Below are positions 1 through 7,585 of a DNA stretch of 25,699 bases, piece after piece; the stretch's first letter is position 1, and each line of letters opens with the position of its first letter. Made by a program: the position numbers and the translations under genes. The notes under the pieces were generated by a model. That model was given only the letters and a program-made list of their open reading frames with translations, did no database searches and was not told the DNA's origin. The stretch lies in NCBI GenBank assembly GCA_019739295.1, contig JAHHDV010000018.1, positions 1 through 25,699 of the forward strand, written 5' to 3'. The DNA is from Taibaiella sp. (lineage in GTDB: Bacteria > Bacteroidota > Bacteroidia > Chitinophagales > Chitinophagaceae).

Positions 1-1
1 T

Positions 2-403
2 GTCCACAGCAACCTGAGGATGAGTCCGGAGAAAGCATGTGAACGCGTGCTTAAAGCCCTGGATAATCCTTATGTCAGGATATTGGGACACCCTACCGGC
101 AGGCTGCTGCTCTCCAGAGAAGGATATCCCGTGGATATAAAAGCGGTTATCGATAAATGTGCGGAACGGAATATTGTTATCGAGCTCAATACCAATCCCC
201 GCAGACTGGATATCGACTGGTCATGGGTCAATTATGCGATCAGTAAGGGAGTCCTGCTGAGCCTGAATCCGGATGCCCATTCTGTAGAAGGAATCGACCA
301 TATCGAATATGGTATTCTCTCTGCCCAGAAAAGTATGCTGACAAAGGAAAATAACCTTTCTTCCTTTTCCCTCCCGGAAATACAGCAATACCTGGGGGTA
401 TAG
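2..403 (+). CDS. polX: DNA polymerase/3'-5' exonuclease PolX, C-terminal PHP part (5' end outside window)
   Basis: The frame is open from the first bases (VHSNLRMSPEKA...) and ends at TAG 401-403, so the gene starts upstream of the window. The visible 133 residues match the end of the PHP phosphoesterase domain of bacterial family X polymerases. They include the VHSNLRM stretch, ILGHPTGRLLLSR (a metal-binding His), IELNTNPRRLDIDW, and LNPDAHSVEGID (a metal-binding Asp/His pair). In this family the N-terminal part is a nucleotidyltransferase used in base-excision repair and gap filling, and the PHP part gives a metal-dependent 3'-5' exonuclease. The Met at 20 is internal, not a start. The family assignment is confident. 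The polymerase half cannot be seen here. Confidence 0.92.
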   Translation, partial: VHSNLRMSPEKACERVLKALDNPYVRILGHPTGRLLLSREGYPVDIKAVIDKCAERNIVIELNTNPRRLDIDWSWVNYAISKGVLLSLNPDAHSVEGIDHIEYGILSAQKSMLTKENNLSSFSLPEIQQYLGV

Positions 404-887
404 GAAAAAGGAGGATGCATCAGACCAAGGTTCAGATAATCCCGTGCGCTAAGGTTGACCTAAGCATTCCGATGTGCTCTCCATGCCCTGGGAATCAGCT
501 GAACGGCTTTGATCAGCAGGATCGCAGCCAAAGCGGCTAAAGTTCTTGAGATGATTGATTTTTTATGGATACGCATACTTCATTTTTTTGATATATGGAT
601 GGATGATCTGTCCCTGATGCAGCACCTTACACACCTTTTGGCATTCAGATTCCTGGTTTTTAAAGGTCAGACCTCTTATTTGGATGCGGGCATACGTGCA
701 TAAGTTTAATCGAATCGCATCTTCATAATTCCAATTTACGAAACGGAATCTTGGATGTTAGCTGATACAGCGAGTTTTATAAAATTACTTGGAACAAAGA
801 AAAACGAAACAGAATTAAAAATAAAAAGATATTTACAATATTTGGTCTTCCTCCTCGTAAATCCATCGTATATTCCAAAATAAAAAG
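404..887. other. intergenic stretch without a convincing gene
   Basis: About 480 bp lie between polX and the promoter of the next gene. The plus-strand frame at 509-703 has no recognisable motif. The minus strand has two short overlapping frames, described separately. There is no clear terminator after polX. The part from 760 to 887 is AT-rich and looks non-coding. It may be a decayed gene or hold small genes, but I cannot decide from the sequence. Confidence 0.5.
460..576 (-). CDS. possible 38-aa single-span membrane peptide
   Basis: A minus-strand frame starts at ATG 576-574 and ends at TAG 462-460. It encodes 38 residues: a basic start (MRIHKK), a hydrophobic span around RTLAALAAILLIKAVQLI, and a basic tail (RAWRAHRNA). 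This is the layout of a small single-pass membrane protein. Its start overlaps the end of another minus-strand frame that is open from about 759 to 563 without a good start codon. That frame could be an upstream partner or a decayed gene. No family is recognised, no promoter was found, and the frame is short enough to occur by chance. Confidence 0.22.
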   Translation of the reverse strand: MRIHKKSIISRTLAALAAILLIKAVQLIPRAWRAHRNA

Positions 888-895
888 TAATTTTG
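888..895 (+). promoter_or_regulatory. Bacteroidota -7 promoter element (TAATTTTG)
   Basis: TAATTTTG matches the Bacteroidota sigma-A -7 consensus TAnnTTTG exactly and lies 30 bp before ATG 926. It places the transcription start near 902. This makes the Met codon at 893 impossible as a start and supports 926. No clear -33 TTTG was assigned. Confidence 0.55.
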
Positions 896-925
896 TATGT
901 TTTTTTGGAATCAAATCATCAACTC

Positions 926-1510
926 ATGAACACAAAGTCAAATACTGCATTGCTTACGATCGGGTTAATCTTCCTGGGTGTACTCTCCAGGATCATCAAT
1001 CATGAAGCTCATTTTTGGCTGAATTTCTCTACGATCGGTGCCATCAGCCTTTTTGCAGGTGCCGTGATCAGGAATAAATATTACGCATATTTAGTTCCGC
1101 TGGCATCATTCCTACTTTCGGGATATCTACCTGGAATATGTCTTTGGTACAGGATTTTATGACCTGAGCCAGTACTTCACCTACGCAGCCATGCTGTTGG
1201 TGGTTCTCCTGGGAACCACAATGAAGCAGATCAGGCCGTTCAAATGTGTTGGGGTACAGCGTAGGAGGCACTTTGATCTTCTGGATCATTTCCAATTTCG
1301 GTGTGTGGTTTGGCAATATGTTCTCTCATTTAGAAACCGGGTCTGACCCTGGGGGCTACCTACCTGAGAGCCGTTCCTTTCCTGAAAGGAAATCCGTTCG
1401 GTACCGAACTTTTCATGGGTTCATTGGTGAGTGATATTGTATTCAGTGCGATTTTGTTTGGATCTTATGCCCTGCTGACCAGGAGATCACTGTCAGTAAA
1501 AACGGCATAA
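926..1510 (+). pseudogene. DUF6580-type integral membrane protein, broken by three +1 frameshifts
   Basis: Three consecutive frames join into one hydrophobic protein if one base is removed at each of three places: GGG 1120-1122, GGGG 1251-1254, and CCC 1347-1349 or GGGGG 1351-1355. The repaired gene runs from ATG 926 to TAA 1508-1510, which is 194 codons in a single frame. It reads NTALLTIGLIFLGVLSRI, then FSTIGAISLFAGAVI, then FLLSDIYLEYVF, a TYAAMLLVVLLG helix, FWIISNFGVWFGNM, and VSDIVFSAILFGSYALL before the end. About five membrane helices and the SNFGVW motif fit the DUF6580 family, whose members sit in the inner membrane and have no established function. No single reading frame is intact here. 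All three changes are +1 in G/C runs, so sequence error is as likely as real decay. The family call is from memory of the motif pattern. Confidence 0.72.
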
Positions 1511-1533
1511 CCGGTACGCTATAATTTACTTCA

Positions 1534-2799
1534 TTGAAAACAGTAGCTTTTCATACTTTAGGCTGTAAACTGAACTTTTCCGAGACCTCCTCCCTGGGCA
1601 GGCTTCTGGAACAGGAAGGTTTTGTCAAAAAAAATTTTACGGAATCAGCCGATGTATATGTGATCAATACCTGCTCCGTCACCGAAAACGCCGATAAAGA
1701 ATGTAAAACGCTGGTTCGCCGGATACAGAGAAGAGCACCGGAATCCTTTATTGTCATCACGGGTTGCTACGCCCAGCTGAAACCCCAGGAGATCGCAGAC
1801 ATAGAAGGTGTGGACCTGGTACTGGGAGCAGCAGAAAAATTCAATATTGCTGCGCATCTTAAGGAGCTTACCAAGAGCCGGGATACGGCAAAAATATATT
1901 CCTGTGATATCGATGATATCCATGGGTTCCATTCTTCCTATTCCCTGAGCGACAGGACCCGTACCTTTCTCAAGGTCCAGGACGGGTGTGATTATAACTG
2001 CAGCTTCTGTACCATACCTCTGGCAAGAGGATACAGCCGTTCGGATACGATCGATGGTGTACTGACCGAGATTGACAAGCTTGCCGGGAATGACATCAAG
2101 GAAATCGTACTGACCGGGATCAACCTTGGCGATTTCGGGAAAGGAAATGAAGGCGCGAGAAGAAGGAATGAGCAATTTTCTGACCTGGTCCTGGCCATCG
2201 ACCGGCAGGAAGCCGTCCGGAGATTCAGAATTTCTTCTATAGAGCCTAACCTGCTCTCAGACCATATCATTGATTTTGTGGCAGAAAGCAGGACGTTCAT
2301 GCCACATTTCCATATCCCGCTGCAAAGCGGCTCGGATGAAATCCTGGCGAAGATGAGAAGACGGTACAGGACCGACCTGTACAGATCCCGGATAGAAAGA
2401 ATTAAGGATAAAATGCCTCATGCCTGCATCGGTGTCGATGTCATCGTCGGGTTCCCGGGAGAGACGGAACGGCATTTCGAAGAAACCTTCCGGTTCCTGC
2501 ATGATATAGATATCTCTTACCTGCATGTGTTTACTTATTCCGAAAGAGCGAATACACTCGCCGTAGAGATGGATGAGACAGTGCCCGTCCCAGTCAGAAA
2601 GGAAAGGAATAAGGTCCTGAGCAACCTTTCCTACCAGAAAATGCAGTACTTCACCGAAAACCAAAGGGGCCATAAAAGACCGGTGCTGTTCGAAAGCAAT
2701 AAAGACGGCTGGATCGAAGGGTATTCGGATAATTATATCCGTGTAAAAACCGCCTATCAGCCGGAGCTGGAGAACCAGATTGTAGACTGGGTGCTATAA
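1534..2799 (+). CDS. mtaB: tRNA (N6-threonylcarbamoyladenosine(37)-C2)-methylthiotransferase MtaB
   Basis: This 421-residue protein is a radical-SAM methylthiotransferase that converts t6A to ms2t6A at position 37 of ANN-decoding tRNAs. The N-terminal UPF0004 domain carries its three iron-sulfur Cys residues at C11 (TLGCKLN, typical of MtaB rather than MiaB/RimO), C47 (NTCSVTENAD) and C78 (TGCYAQ). The radical-SAM triad CxxxCxxC is at C152, C156 and C159 (DGCDYNCSFC). A TRAM-like domain ends the protein after about residue 370. The start is TTG at 1534; no ATG gives a better N-terminus and MKTVAFHTLGCKLN is the usual beginning. The gene lies 23 bp after the DUF6580 gene and may share its transcript. 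It converges on radA with one base between the stop codons. Confidence 0.96.
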   Translation: MKTVAFHTLGCKLNFSETSSLGRLLEQEGFVKKNFTESADVYVINTCSVTENADKECKTLVRRIQRRAPESFIVITGCYAQLKPQEIADIEGVDLVLGAAEKFNIAAHLKELTKSRDTAKIYSCDIDDIHGFHSSYSLSDRTRTFLKVQDGCDYNCSFCTIPLARGYSRSDTIDGVLTEIDKLAGNDIKEIVLTGINLGDFGKGNEGARRRNEQFSDLVLAIDRQEAVRRFRISSIEPNLLSDHIIDFVAESRTFMPHFHIPLQSGSDEILAKMRRRYRTDLYRSRIERIKDKMPHACIGVDVIVGFPGETERHFEETFRFLHDIDISYLHVFTYSERANTLAVEMDETVPVPVRKERNKVLSNLSYQKMQYFTENQRGHKRPVLFESNKDGWIEGYSDNYIRVKTAYQPELENQIVDWVL

Positions 2800-2800
2800 T

Positions 2801-4180
2801 TTATTTACCAAACAGCATTTCGTATACGTCACTTACCTTAGCTGCGCTCCGTATCGTTACCCCCGTTTTTTGCGTGTCCAAACCTTTAAGGCTGGCTTTG
2901 GGGATAACGACATATTCCATACCCAGCTTGGCGGCTTCACTGATCCGCTGATCAATCCTGTTCACCGCACGGATCTCCCCGCTCAGTCCCACTTCACCGA
3001 TAACGCAAACTTTCTCCGGCAGGGGAAGATCGTGGTAAGAAGATAAAAGTGCACAGGCTACGGTCAGATCCAATGCGGGATCCTCTATCCTGATGCCCCC
3101 GGTAATGTTGAGAAATACATCTTTGCTTCCGAACTGGAACCCGCCTCTTTTATCCAGCACTGCCAGTAACAATTGCAATCGCCTTAAGTCAAACCCGTTG
3201 GTCGTCCGCTGGGGGGTTCCATACACTGCCTGCGATACCAGGGCCTGTGTTTCTACCATCAACGGCCGGGCACCCTCTATACTGGCGCCTATGGCTATAC
3301 CGCTCAGGGATGCATCATTGTGGGAGATCAGGATTTCGGAAGGATTCGGCACCGGCCGCATACCGCTTTGCGTCATTTCATAGATTCCGATCTCCGAAGT
3401 AGAGCCGAACCTGTTCTTCAAGGTCCTCAGGATACGATAGGTAAAATGCCTGTCTCCTTCGAACTGGAGTACCGTATCCACCATATGCTCCAATATCTTA
3501 GGTCCTGCTATGCTTCCCTCCTTGGTAATATGGCCGATGATCACCACCGGCGTATTGGTCTGCTTGGCAAACCGCTGCAGCTCCGCCGCGCATTCCCGTA
3601 CCTGGCTTACGGAGCCGGTAGCGCTCTCGATATACGGAGAGGACAAAGTCTGTATGGAATCTATAATCACCCAGTTAGGCCGGATGTTCTTGATCTCCTG
3701 GAAAATGGTATGGGTATCCGTCGCTGTCAGCAGATAAAGATTGGGATGAGCACTGCCTATGCGTTCCGACCTCAGTTTTATCTGGTGTATGCTTTCCTCC
3801 CCGGAGACATAGAGCGTCTTCACCTGCGGCCAGTTCATCGCACATTGCAGGAACAAAGTAGATTTGCCGATACCGGGCTCACCGGCAGCCAGTATTGCAG
3901 AGCCGGGTACGAGTCCTCCTCCCAGGGTCCTGTTCAGCTCCACATCAGGGGATACCCACCTCTGTTCTTCCTCTGTGACGACCTCCTGAAGCAATACAGA
4001 CCTTTTGGAATCTGTTTTTTGATCAGTCCAGATCTGCTCTGCAGGGTTGGCTTTCCCTGTATCTATCTTTTCCTCTACAAAGGTATTCCACATATTACAG
4101 GAAGGGCATTTGCCTGTCCACTTGACAGACTCATATCCGCAGTTCTGGCAGAAAAAAGCAGTTTTTACTTTAGCACACAT
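2801..4180 (-). CDS. radA: DNA repair protein RadA/Sms
   Basis: RadA is a RecA-like ATPase that helps branch migration and processing of recombination intermediates. The 459 residues have the normal domain order. A C4 zinc finger (C11, C14, C25, C28, within CQNCGYESVKWTGKCPSC) comes first. The ATPase core follows, with Walker A GEPGIGKS at 100-107, Walker B around VIIDSIQTL at 171-179, and the RadA-specific KNRFG at 255-259. A Lon-protease-like C-terminal domain from about residue 270 ends with the GEVGLSGEIRAV segment. The length is typical and no key residue is missing. The long plus-strand frame over this gene is an antisense shadow. No exact -7 element was found upstream of 4180. Confidence 0.97.
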   Translation of the reverse strand: MCAKVKTAFFCQNCGYESVKWTGKCPSCNMWNTFVEEKIDTGKANPAEQIWTDQKTDSKRSVLLQEVVTEEEQRWVSPDVELNRTLGGGLVPGSAILAAGEPGIGKSTLFLQCAMNWPQVKTLYVSGEESIHQIKLRSERIGSAHPNLYLLTATDTHTIFQEIKNIRPNWVIIDSIQTLSSPYIESATGSVSQVRECAAELQRFAKQTNTPVVIIGHITKEGSIAGPKILEHMVDTVLQFEGDRHFTYRILRTLKNRFGSTSEIGIYEMTQSGMRPVPNPSEILISHNDASLSGIAIGASIEGARPLMVETQALVSQAVYGTPQRTTNGFDLRRLQLLLAVLDKRGGFQFGSKDVFLNITGGIRIEDPALDLTVACALLSSYHDLPLPEKVCVIGEVGLSGEIRAVNRIDQRISEAAKLGMEYVVIPKASLKGLDTQKTGVTIRSAAKVSDVYEMLFGK

Positions 4181-4343
4181 AAAGCCGAAATTACAGGAAA
4201 ATCCGGTATCAGTATATCAAAAACGATAAAATGAGCTGAAGGACACGGGAAATATGAATTTAGTCCGCCTCATATCATTACCCTGCGGAGGATCGATCCT
4301 TTACGGGGAAAGCGAATGAGGCACCTATCCTATGGATGAGCAA
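4181..4343. other. intergenic stretch, nothing recognised
   Basis: This segment lies between the radA start and the terminator of the downstream lipoprotein gene. I found no open frame of interest and no exact TAnnTTTG element for radA on the minus strand. The radA promoter must lie here but cannot be pinpointed. Confidence 0.4.
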
Positions 4344-4377
4344 CAAAAAGCACCGCCCTTGCAAGGCAGTGCTTTTG
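4344..4377 (-). terminator. stem-loop terminator of the EGF-lipoprotein gene
   Basis: The arms CAAAAAGCACCGCC and GGCAGTGCTTTTG pair with small bulges around a CTTGCAA loop. Read on the minus strand the stem ends in a T-rich run, as in a rho-independent terminator. It lies 24 bp past the stop of the lipoprotein gene and may also act on transcripts from the right-hand side only. Confidence 0.65.
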
Positions 4378-4400
4378 TTATTTAATTAATAAAAAGAAAA

Positions 4401-4946
4401 TTATTTCAGCCATTCGGAAGGATTACCCGCACCTCTGTAGCCATAATCATTGACGATACCATCTTTATCTATTACCCTGTATTTCAGTACCAGCTTACCA
4501 TGCAACCCGTAGATCTCTTCAAATACAAAATAACCTTTACCTTCTACCGTTTTCAACTCACCATCCTGTTCCATCTGCTGGTTAGGAATCACGACCGTAT
4601 CCAACAGGACTTTAGCATAAACAGTACCATTAGAGAAATTATTAAAATTCCTGATGATGACCTGATCGATTTCTACACCATCCTGAACGGATACAGTATA
4701 ATTCATTGCATTGGAGATCGAACCATCTTCGATTACATTCCAGGAGCCTTTGAACTTATCCCTGGACGTAGTCTCGCATCGCGGACCTTCATAACCCAAA
4801 GGGCAAGTACAGGAACCGTCTGAATTACACACACCATTATTAGCACAGGCTAACATCGTTTCACATTTATCCGGCTGACAAGAAGTAAGGCCTGCACCTG
4901 CAAAAACTGCTGCTGCAAAAAGAGTAGATTTCAAAATTGATTTCAT
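4401..4946 (-). CDS. lipoprotein with an EGF-like domain
   Basis: The 181-residue protein begins with a lipoprotein signal peptide (MKSILKSTLFAAAVFAGAG) and the lipobox LTSC, with lipidated C23. Residues 28-57 form an EGF-like module: C28, C34, C40, C46, C48 and C57, with the NNGVC and PLGYEGPRC patterns giving the usual three disulfides. The remaining 120 residues are rich in beta-strand-forming segments and resemble the lipocalin-like or all-beta tails of many Bacteroidota lipoproteins, without a family I can name. It is likely anchored in the outer membrane, where the EGF module would give a disulfide-stabilised binding domain. It is flanked by its own promoter and terminator, so it is probably monocistronic. 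The function is unknown. Confidence 0.85.
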   Translation of the reverse strand: MKSILKSTLFAAAVFAGAGLTSCQPDKCETMLACANNGVCNSDGSCTCPLGYEGPRCETTSRDKFKGSWNVIEDGSISNAMNYTVSVQDGVEIDQVIIRNFNNFSNGTVYAKVLLDTVVIPNQQMEQDGELKTVEGKGYFVFEEIYGLHGKLVLKYRVIDKDGIVNDYGYRGAGNPSEWLK

Positions 4947-5050
4947 ATTTTCTATTTCGTATTTGTGGAATTAGAGATATTTTAAAAAACTAAAGTAGTA
5001 ATATTTTCTTAAATCCACAATGTTTTTTCAAAAAAAATATTAGGGAAAAG

Positions 5051-5058
5051 CAAAAATA
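5051..5058 (-). promoter_or_regulatory. -7 promoter element for the EGF-lipoprotein (TATTTTTG on minus strand)
   Basis: The plus-strand CAAAAATA is an exact reverse of TAnnTTTG. It sits about 105 bp before the lipoprotein ATG at 4946, giving a leader of roughly 95 nt. The long, very AT-rich leader makes the assignment moderate. Confidence 0.4.
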
Positions 5059-5068
5059 AGCAAAACCG

Positions 5069-5236
5069 TTAAGGATGTTTGTCTCTGTGAGCCGGTAAGA
5101 AAGATTTGAAAACCAGAAGAACAGCTCCTGTTCCCAGGGTCAAAATACCCGTTGGCCACGCACCCGGATGGTTAAAACACTGCTGACCAGATCCGGCTAA
5201 AGCGGTATAACCTATACCGTTTACTTTGTTATTCCC
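5069..5236 (-). other. cryptic 55-codon open frame without start codon, membrane-peptide-like
   Basis: Directly after the MFS permease gene the minus strand stays open from 5236 to TAA 5071-5069. It reads NKVNGIGYTALAGSGQQCFNHPGAWPT in pieces, followed by a hydrophobic helix (GILTLGTGAVLLVF) and a basic tail (KSFLPAHRDKHP). The composition looks protein-like, but no ATG, GTG or TTG lies in the frame. It could be a small gene whose start is lost to an indel, or chance. A hairpin (5200-5222) lies inside it. Confidence 0.2.
5200..5222 (-). terminator. stem-loop after the MFS permease gene
   Basis: CGGTATA pairs with TATACCG around a 3-nt ACC loop. The stem extends by a G-T and two A-T pairs to 10 bp. 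It begins 7 bp past the permease stop, the expected place for the end of the operon. The following bases have no real T run, so termination efficiency is uncertain. Confidence 0.45.
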
Positions 5237-6470
5237 TTATGGACAACAATTGAGCCCTTATACCCCTATTCTTAGGAAGTACGGCTACACAAAGCAAACT
5301 GATGACGGAAACCGCGATAAATATATAACCGGTATTCCCGGAAACATCAATGAGATTCCCCAATAATGGTTCTCCCAAAGCTGCGAATACATACCCGAAC
5401 ATATTCATCATGCCGATCCCGGTTCCCGTATACCTGCTACCCAGTATATCGGGACAAAGCGCCCAGAAACAGGACTGCGTACCGTATACAAAAAAACCCG
5501 CTAAAAACATCAATATGCTTCCCAGCACCAGGTTATGGAACGGTATATAGTATATCATCAAAGACAGTACTGCGCTGATGACCATGCCCGATTTTATCGG
5601 AATCACTTTATCCTTGCCGAATAAGGTATCAGAGATGATACCAAATGAAAGCGCTCCTGCAGCCATCCCTACAGGCAGTAAAAGAGTGGCCCACAGGTTA
5701 TCCGGGTTACTTTTCCAGTCCTGGCCGAGATAATGCACCGGCACCCAGAGGATCAGCCCGTAGCGGGCCATGCTTTCAAACCCGAAGGCCAGGCAAAGCA
5801 GTAGAAATTGCTTCTCCCTGAACACGGCACGATACCGTTCCTGCCATGTCTCTGCAGCCTCATGTGCATGTCCATCCGTACCCGTTTCTTTTCCTGCAGG
5901 TTTATCTTTCGCTATAAACAGGAATATAGTGGAAGAGATAAAAAGCAGAACGACAGGTATCCGGAACAGCATCCTCCATTCCATATGCAGTTGTATCAGT
6001 ATAATGGATAGTAAGAAGGTAACGGCAGAAGACAGGCCTGCCGACATCGTATAAAAGCCAAAGGCCTTACCCCTTTCTTCACTACCCCACCAGTTATTAA
6101 TGAGCTTCCCTCCGGGCGCCCAGGCCATAGACTGAAAGTAACCGTTGAGTGCCCATAGTATCATAATGGTATAAAAGGAATCCGCATAGCTGACGGTAAT
6201 ATTGGTCAGTACGGATAAATATGCGCCGGTGATGATCATACGTTTGGGACTTAGCCGGTCTGCAAGGTTCCCGTTGATCAGCTGCCCTATGGCATATCCC
6301 ATCAGCATAGAAAAGCTGATCCAGCCGATAGCACTGTAAGGGATGTCCAGCGCAGCGCTCATCCCTTTGGCCGCCCAGCCGAAGTTATGCCTCCCCGTGT
6401 AAAAAAACAGGTAACAGAACATCGTTGCCAATAGCATCATCCATTGTTGTCTTCTGAAATTCTTTTCCAT
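5229..6470 (-). CDS. MFS permease of the organophosphate:phosphate antiporter type
   Basis: From ATG 6470 the protein has 413 residues and about 12 membrane helices. The first half carries FYTGRHNFGWAAKGM and the loop NGYFQSMAWAPGGKLINNWW followed by SEERGKAFG. This corresponds to the diagnostic FQGMGWPP...W...ERG region of GlpT/UhpT-like (OPA family) carriers, which import organophosphates such as glycerol-3-phosphate, hexose phosphates or phosphonates in exchange for phosphate. The upstream Met at 6575 was rejected because those 35 residues overlap the end of the dehydrogenase frame. With the chosen start there are 16 bases after that gene's TGA. It is the last gene of the putative phosphonate operon and is expected to move the released small organophosphonate across the inner membrane. 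The substrate is inferred. Confidence 0.85.
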   Translation of the reverse strand: MEKNFRRQQWMMLLATMFCYLFFYTGRHNFGWAAKGMSAALDIPYSAIGWISFSMLMGYAIGQLINGNLADRLSPKRMIITGAYLSVLTNITVSYADSFYTIMILWALNGYFQSMAWAPGGKLINNWWGSEERGKAFGFYTMSAGLSSAVTFLLSIILIQLHMEWRMLFRIPVVLLFISSTIFLFIAKDKPAGKETGTDGHAHEAAETWQERYRAVFREKQFLLLCLAFGFESMARYGLILWVPVHYLGQDWKSNPDNLWATLLLPVGMAAGALSFGIISDTLFGKDKVIPIKSGMVISAVLSLMIYYIPFHNLVLGSILMFLAGFFVYGTQSCFWALCPDILGSRYTGTGIGMMNMFGYVFAALGEPLLGNLIDVSGNTGYIFIAVSVISLLCVAVLPKNRGIRAQLLSIRE

Positions 6471-6486
6471 AGCTTTCTTAATTTTT

Positions 6487-7585
6487 TCAGATGCGGATAC
6501 CCACACGAACAGGTTTATAATCCAAAGCATAGCGGAAAGCGGCTTCCGCATCCTGCAGTTCAAATTCTTTTTCAATCAGGGTCCCGAAAGGGAACAGCTC
6601 ATAATAACGGCTTATAAAGTCTGCCGCATGGACAAAATCTTCATAATTATAATTGTGCAGTCCCTTTATCGTCAGGATATTACGCACTACTTTTTGCGGG
6701 TCTACCCGGACAGGACCGTCTTCGAATACCGCACCTGTCCAGATAGCCGTACCACCGACTTTGAGTACCGACAGTCCCAGCTCCATCGTCTCCGTGTACC
6801 CGCTCATATCAAAAACGATATCTGCTTCACCCGGTAAACGGTCATTTATCTTCTCCTCAGCCGCAAGTGAAATGGTATGGGTATGATCTACACCGAACGC
6901 CCCGGATTGCTGCAGCCGTCTTTCGCTGATATCGGCAGCATGGATGACTGAAGCACCTTTTACCTTGCACATAGCAGCACACATCATCCCTAAAAGTCCC
7001 ATTCCCGTGATCAGCACCTTCCTGTTGTGAAGGGTACCTGCAAGTCTTACTGCCCCGGAAACTGTAGCTACAGCACAATTGATCGTAGCAGCTACAGGAA
7101 GCGGTATAGCTTCAGATAATTGAATAACGGCAGTATGCTTCTTCAGTACACAATATTGTGCCAGTCCGCCATGAAAAGCACAATCATCCGTAACCAAAGC
7201 ATGACCGTATTTGAAAAGATTACCTGACTTCTGAGGTATGCCCTGCCCTGCTATTGCAGAATCCGGGTTGGATGAAAACAGGGTCCATGTCACCCTGTCG
7301 CCTGCAGCAAGGGGAAACCCATTATAATCATGGCCGGGATGTCCGTAACCTATTTTCACGATTTCTCCTACTATCTCATGCCCCAGGACGGTAGGTGTCG
7401 GCTCTTTCCTCGATCCGCTGTAAGTGTGGAGATCACTTCCGCATAAGGTCGTATAAAGATTTCTTACCAGGATCTCACCTTCATTTAGGTCGGGCAGGGA
7501 CCGGCTGATGCATTCCATTTTTTTCTCCTGCTCCCCTGAAGACCATGATGTCTCCCGATACAGGCATTGCTGTTTTGTTATTCAT
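6487..7585 (-). CDS. phosphonate-cluster type alcohol dehydrogenase (MDR family), frameshifted near the N-terminus
   Basis: An intact frame covers 7518-6487. The missing N-terminus lies in another frame (MNNKTAMPVSGDIMVFRGAGEK), starting at ATG 7585 inside the last codons of phoD, as in translational coupling. The two join if one T is removed from T7 at 7518-7524, giving 365 residues. Catalytic-zinc ligands are present (LCGSDLHTYSG, LGHEIVGE), as is a Rossmann nucleotide site (ITGMGLLGMM, then AADISERR). The IPQK-x-GNLFKYGH segment is the mark of the dehydrogenases described as associated with phosphonate catabolism (TIGR03366, from memory). Such enzymes would oxidise a hydroxyalkylphosphonate to an aldehyde with NAD(P). 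The four structural-zinc cysteines are replaced by other residues. The exact substrate is unknown. Confidence 0.8.

Noticed and set aside
415..540. 41-codon plus-strand frame preceded by AGGAGG after polX
   Set aside because: No protein-like features; Shine-Dalgarno sequences are rarely used in this phylum and the match is likely chance.
3320..4234. 304-codon plus-strand frame over radA
   Set aside because: It is antisense to an intact RadA with all its motifs and shows no family features of its own.
6471..6575. Upstream start of the MFS permease giving 35 extra residues
   Set aside because: The extension lies inside the dehydrogenase coding region and is unlike the N-terminus of related carriers; ATG 6470 fits better.
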